Origin: Pyrinomonadaceae bacterium
GTDB taxonomy: Bacteria; Acidobacteriota; Blastocatellia; Pyrinomonadales; Pyrinomonadaceae
Assembly: GCA_013813825.1 (NCBI GenBank)
Contig: JACCRA010000117.1
Coordinates: 1 to 5,686, forward strand
Length of the DNA stretch: 5,686 bases
Direction: 5' to 3'
Each line of letters starts with the position of its first letter. Positions within the stretch are counted from its first letter, which is position 1. Of this stretch, positions 5,511 to 5,686 are shown piece after piece. Both the position numbers and the translations under genes were made by a program. The notes beneath the pieces are model-generated. The model was not told the origin of the DNA, made no database searches, and saw only the letters and a list, made by a program, of their open reading frames with translations.

Positions 5511-5686
5511 ATGAGCAAGGAAAAGTTTGACCGGTCGAAGCCGCATGTCAACATCGGGACTATCGGGCACGTCGATCACGGGAAGACGACCCTGACGGCC
5601 GCCATCACCAAAGTCTTAGCCAAGCACAATCCGAAGATCACGGTGCGCGCCTTTGACTCCATTGATAATGCGCCGGAGGAGAAGGC
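5511..5686 (+). CDS. tuf: Translation elongation factor Tu (5' part; 3' end outside window)
   Basis: EF-Tu is the GTPase that brings aminoacyl-tRNA to the ribosomal A site in the cytoplasm. The 58 full codons present begin [19 protein letters not shown]. The P-loop GHVDHGKT sits at residues 19-26, one residue later than in E. coli EF-Tu. Residues 46-58 ([13 protein letters not shown]) form the start of the switch I region. The ATG start is the conserved one for the family. The gene follows four tRNA genes with no terminator seen and is probably cotranscribed with them, coupling tRNA and EF-Tu supply. About 340 residues, including the rest of the G domain and domains II-III, should lie beyond the right edge. 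Confidence 0.98.
   Translation, partial: MSKEKFDRSKPHVNIGTIGHVDHGKTTLTAAITKVLAKHNPKITVRAFDSIDNAPEEK

Overview
The window looks like part of a mid-to-high-GC bacterial chromosome, most likely from the Acidobacteriota (Blastocatellia-like). This rests on three things. The kinase combines a short Cys-rich N-terminus with a PknB-type catalytic domain, a layout I associate with that phylum. The EF-Tu N-terminus fits it. The spacers hold heptanucleotide GGATGAA repeats. The assignment is an inference from pattern memory; no search was run.

The left half (1-2877, minus strand) is one open reading frame that runs off the left edge. It encodes a Ser/Thr protein kinase of at least 959 residues. A Cys-rich N-terminus and a complete, apparently active kinase domain (about residues 39-305) are followed by a short linker. 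The rest, about 590 residues, is almost purely Glu, Arg, Ala and Gln and is predicted to be a continuous helix (coiled coil or single alpha-helix). Long open frames on the opposite strand here are by-products of this composition.

From 2878 to 3700 there is about 820 nt without a convincing gene. It holds a good promoter candidate for the kinase (TTGCCT, 17 nt, TAGTAT, minus strand), a perfect 15-bp hairpin, and a larger imperfect inverted repeat that may end transcription of the next gene.

From 3701 to 4726 (minus) lies an exported protein of 341 aa with a Sec signal peptide and two tandem copies of a beta-rich domain resembling the C-terminal domain of FlgT. It uses a GTG start behind a very strong Shine-Dalgarno.

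The right end (4950-5686, plus strand) is a translation operon: promoter, tRNA-Thr(UGU), tRNA-Tyr(GUA), tRNA-Gly(UCC), tRNA-Thr(GGU), then the start of tuf (EF-Tu). Order and anticodons match thrU-tyrU-glyT-thrT-tufB of Escherichia coli. The operon and the exported-protein gene diverge from a shared 278-nt spacer. The tRNA-tuf promoter and the kinase promoter candidate have identical -35 and -10 hexamers and identical spacing.

No CRISPR array, transposase or recognisable defence system is visible. The most unusual items are the extreme kinase tail, the shared promoter architecture and the structured repeats in the spacers.
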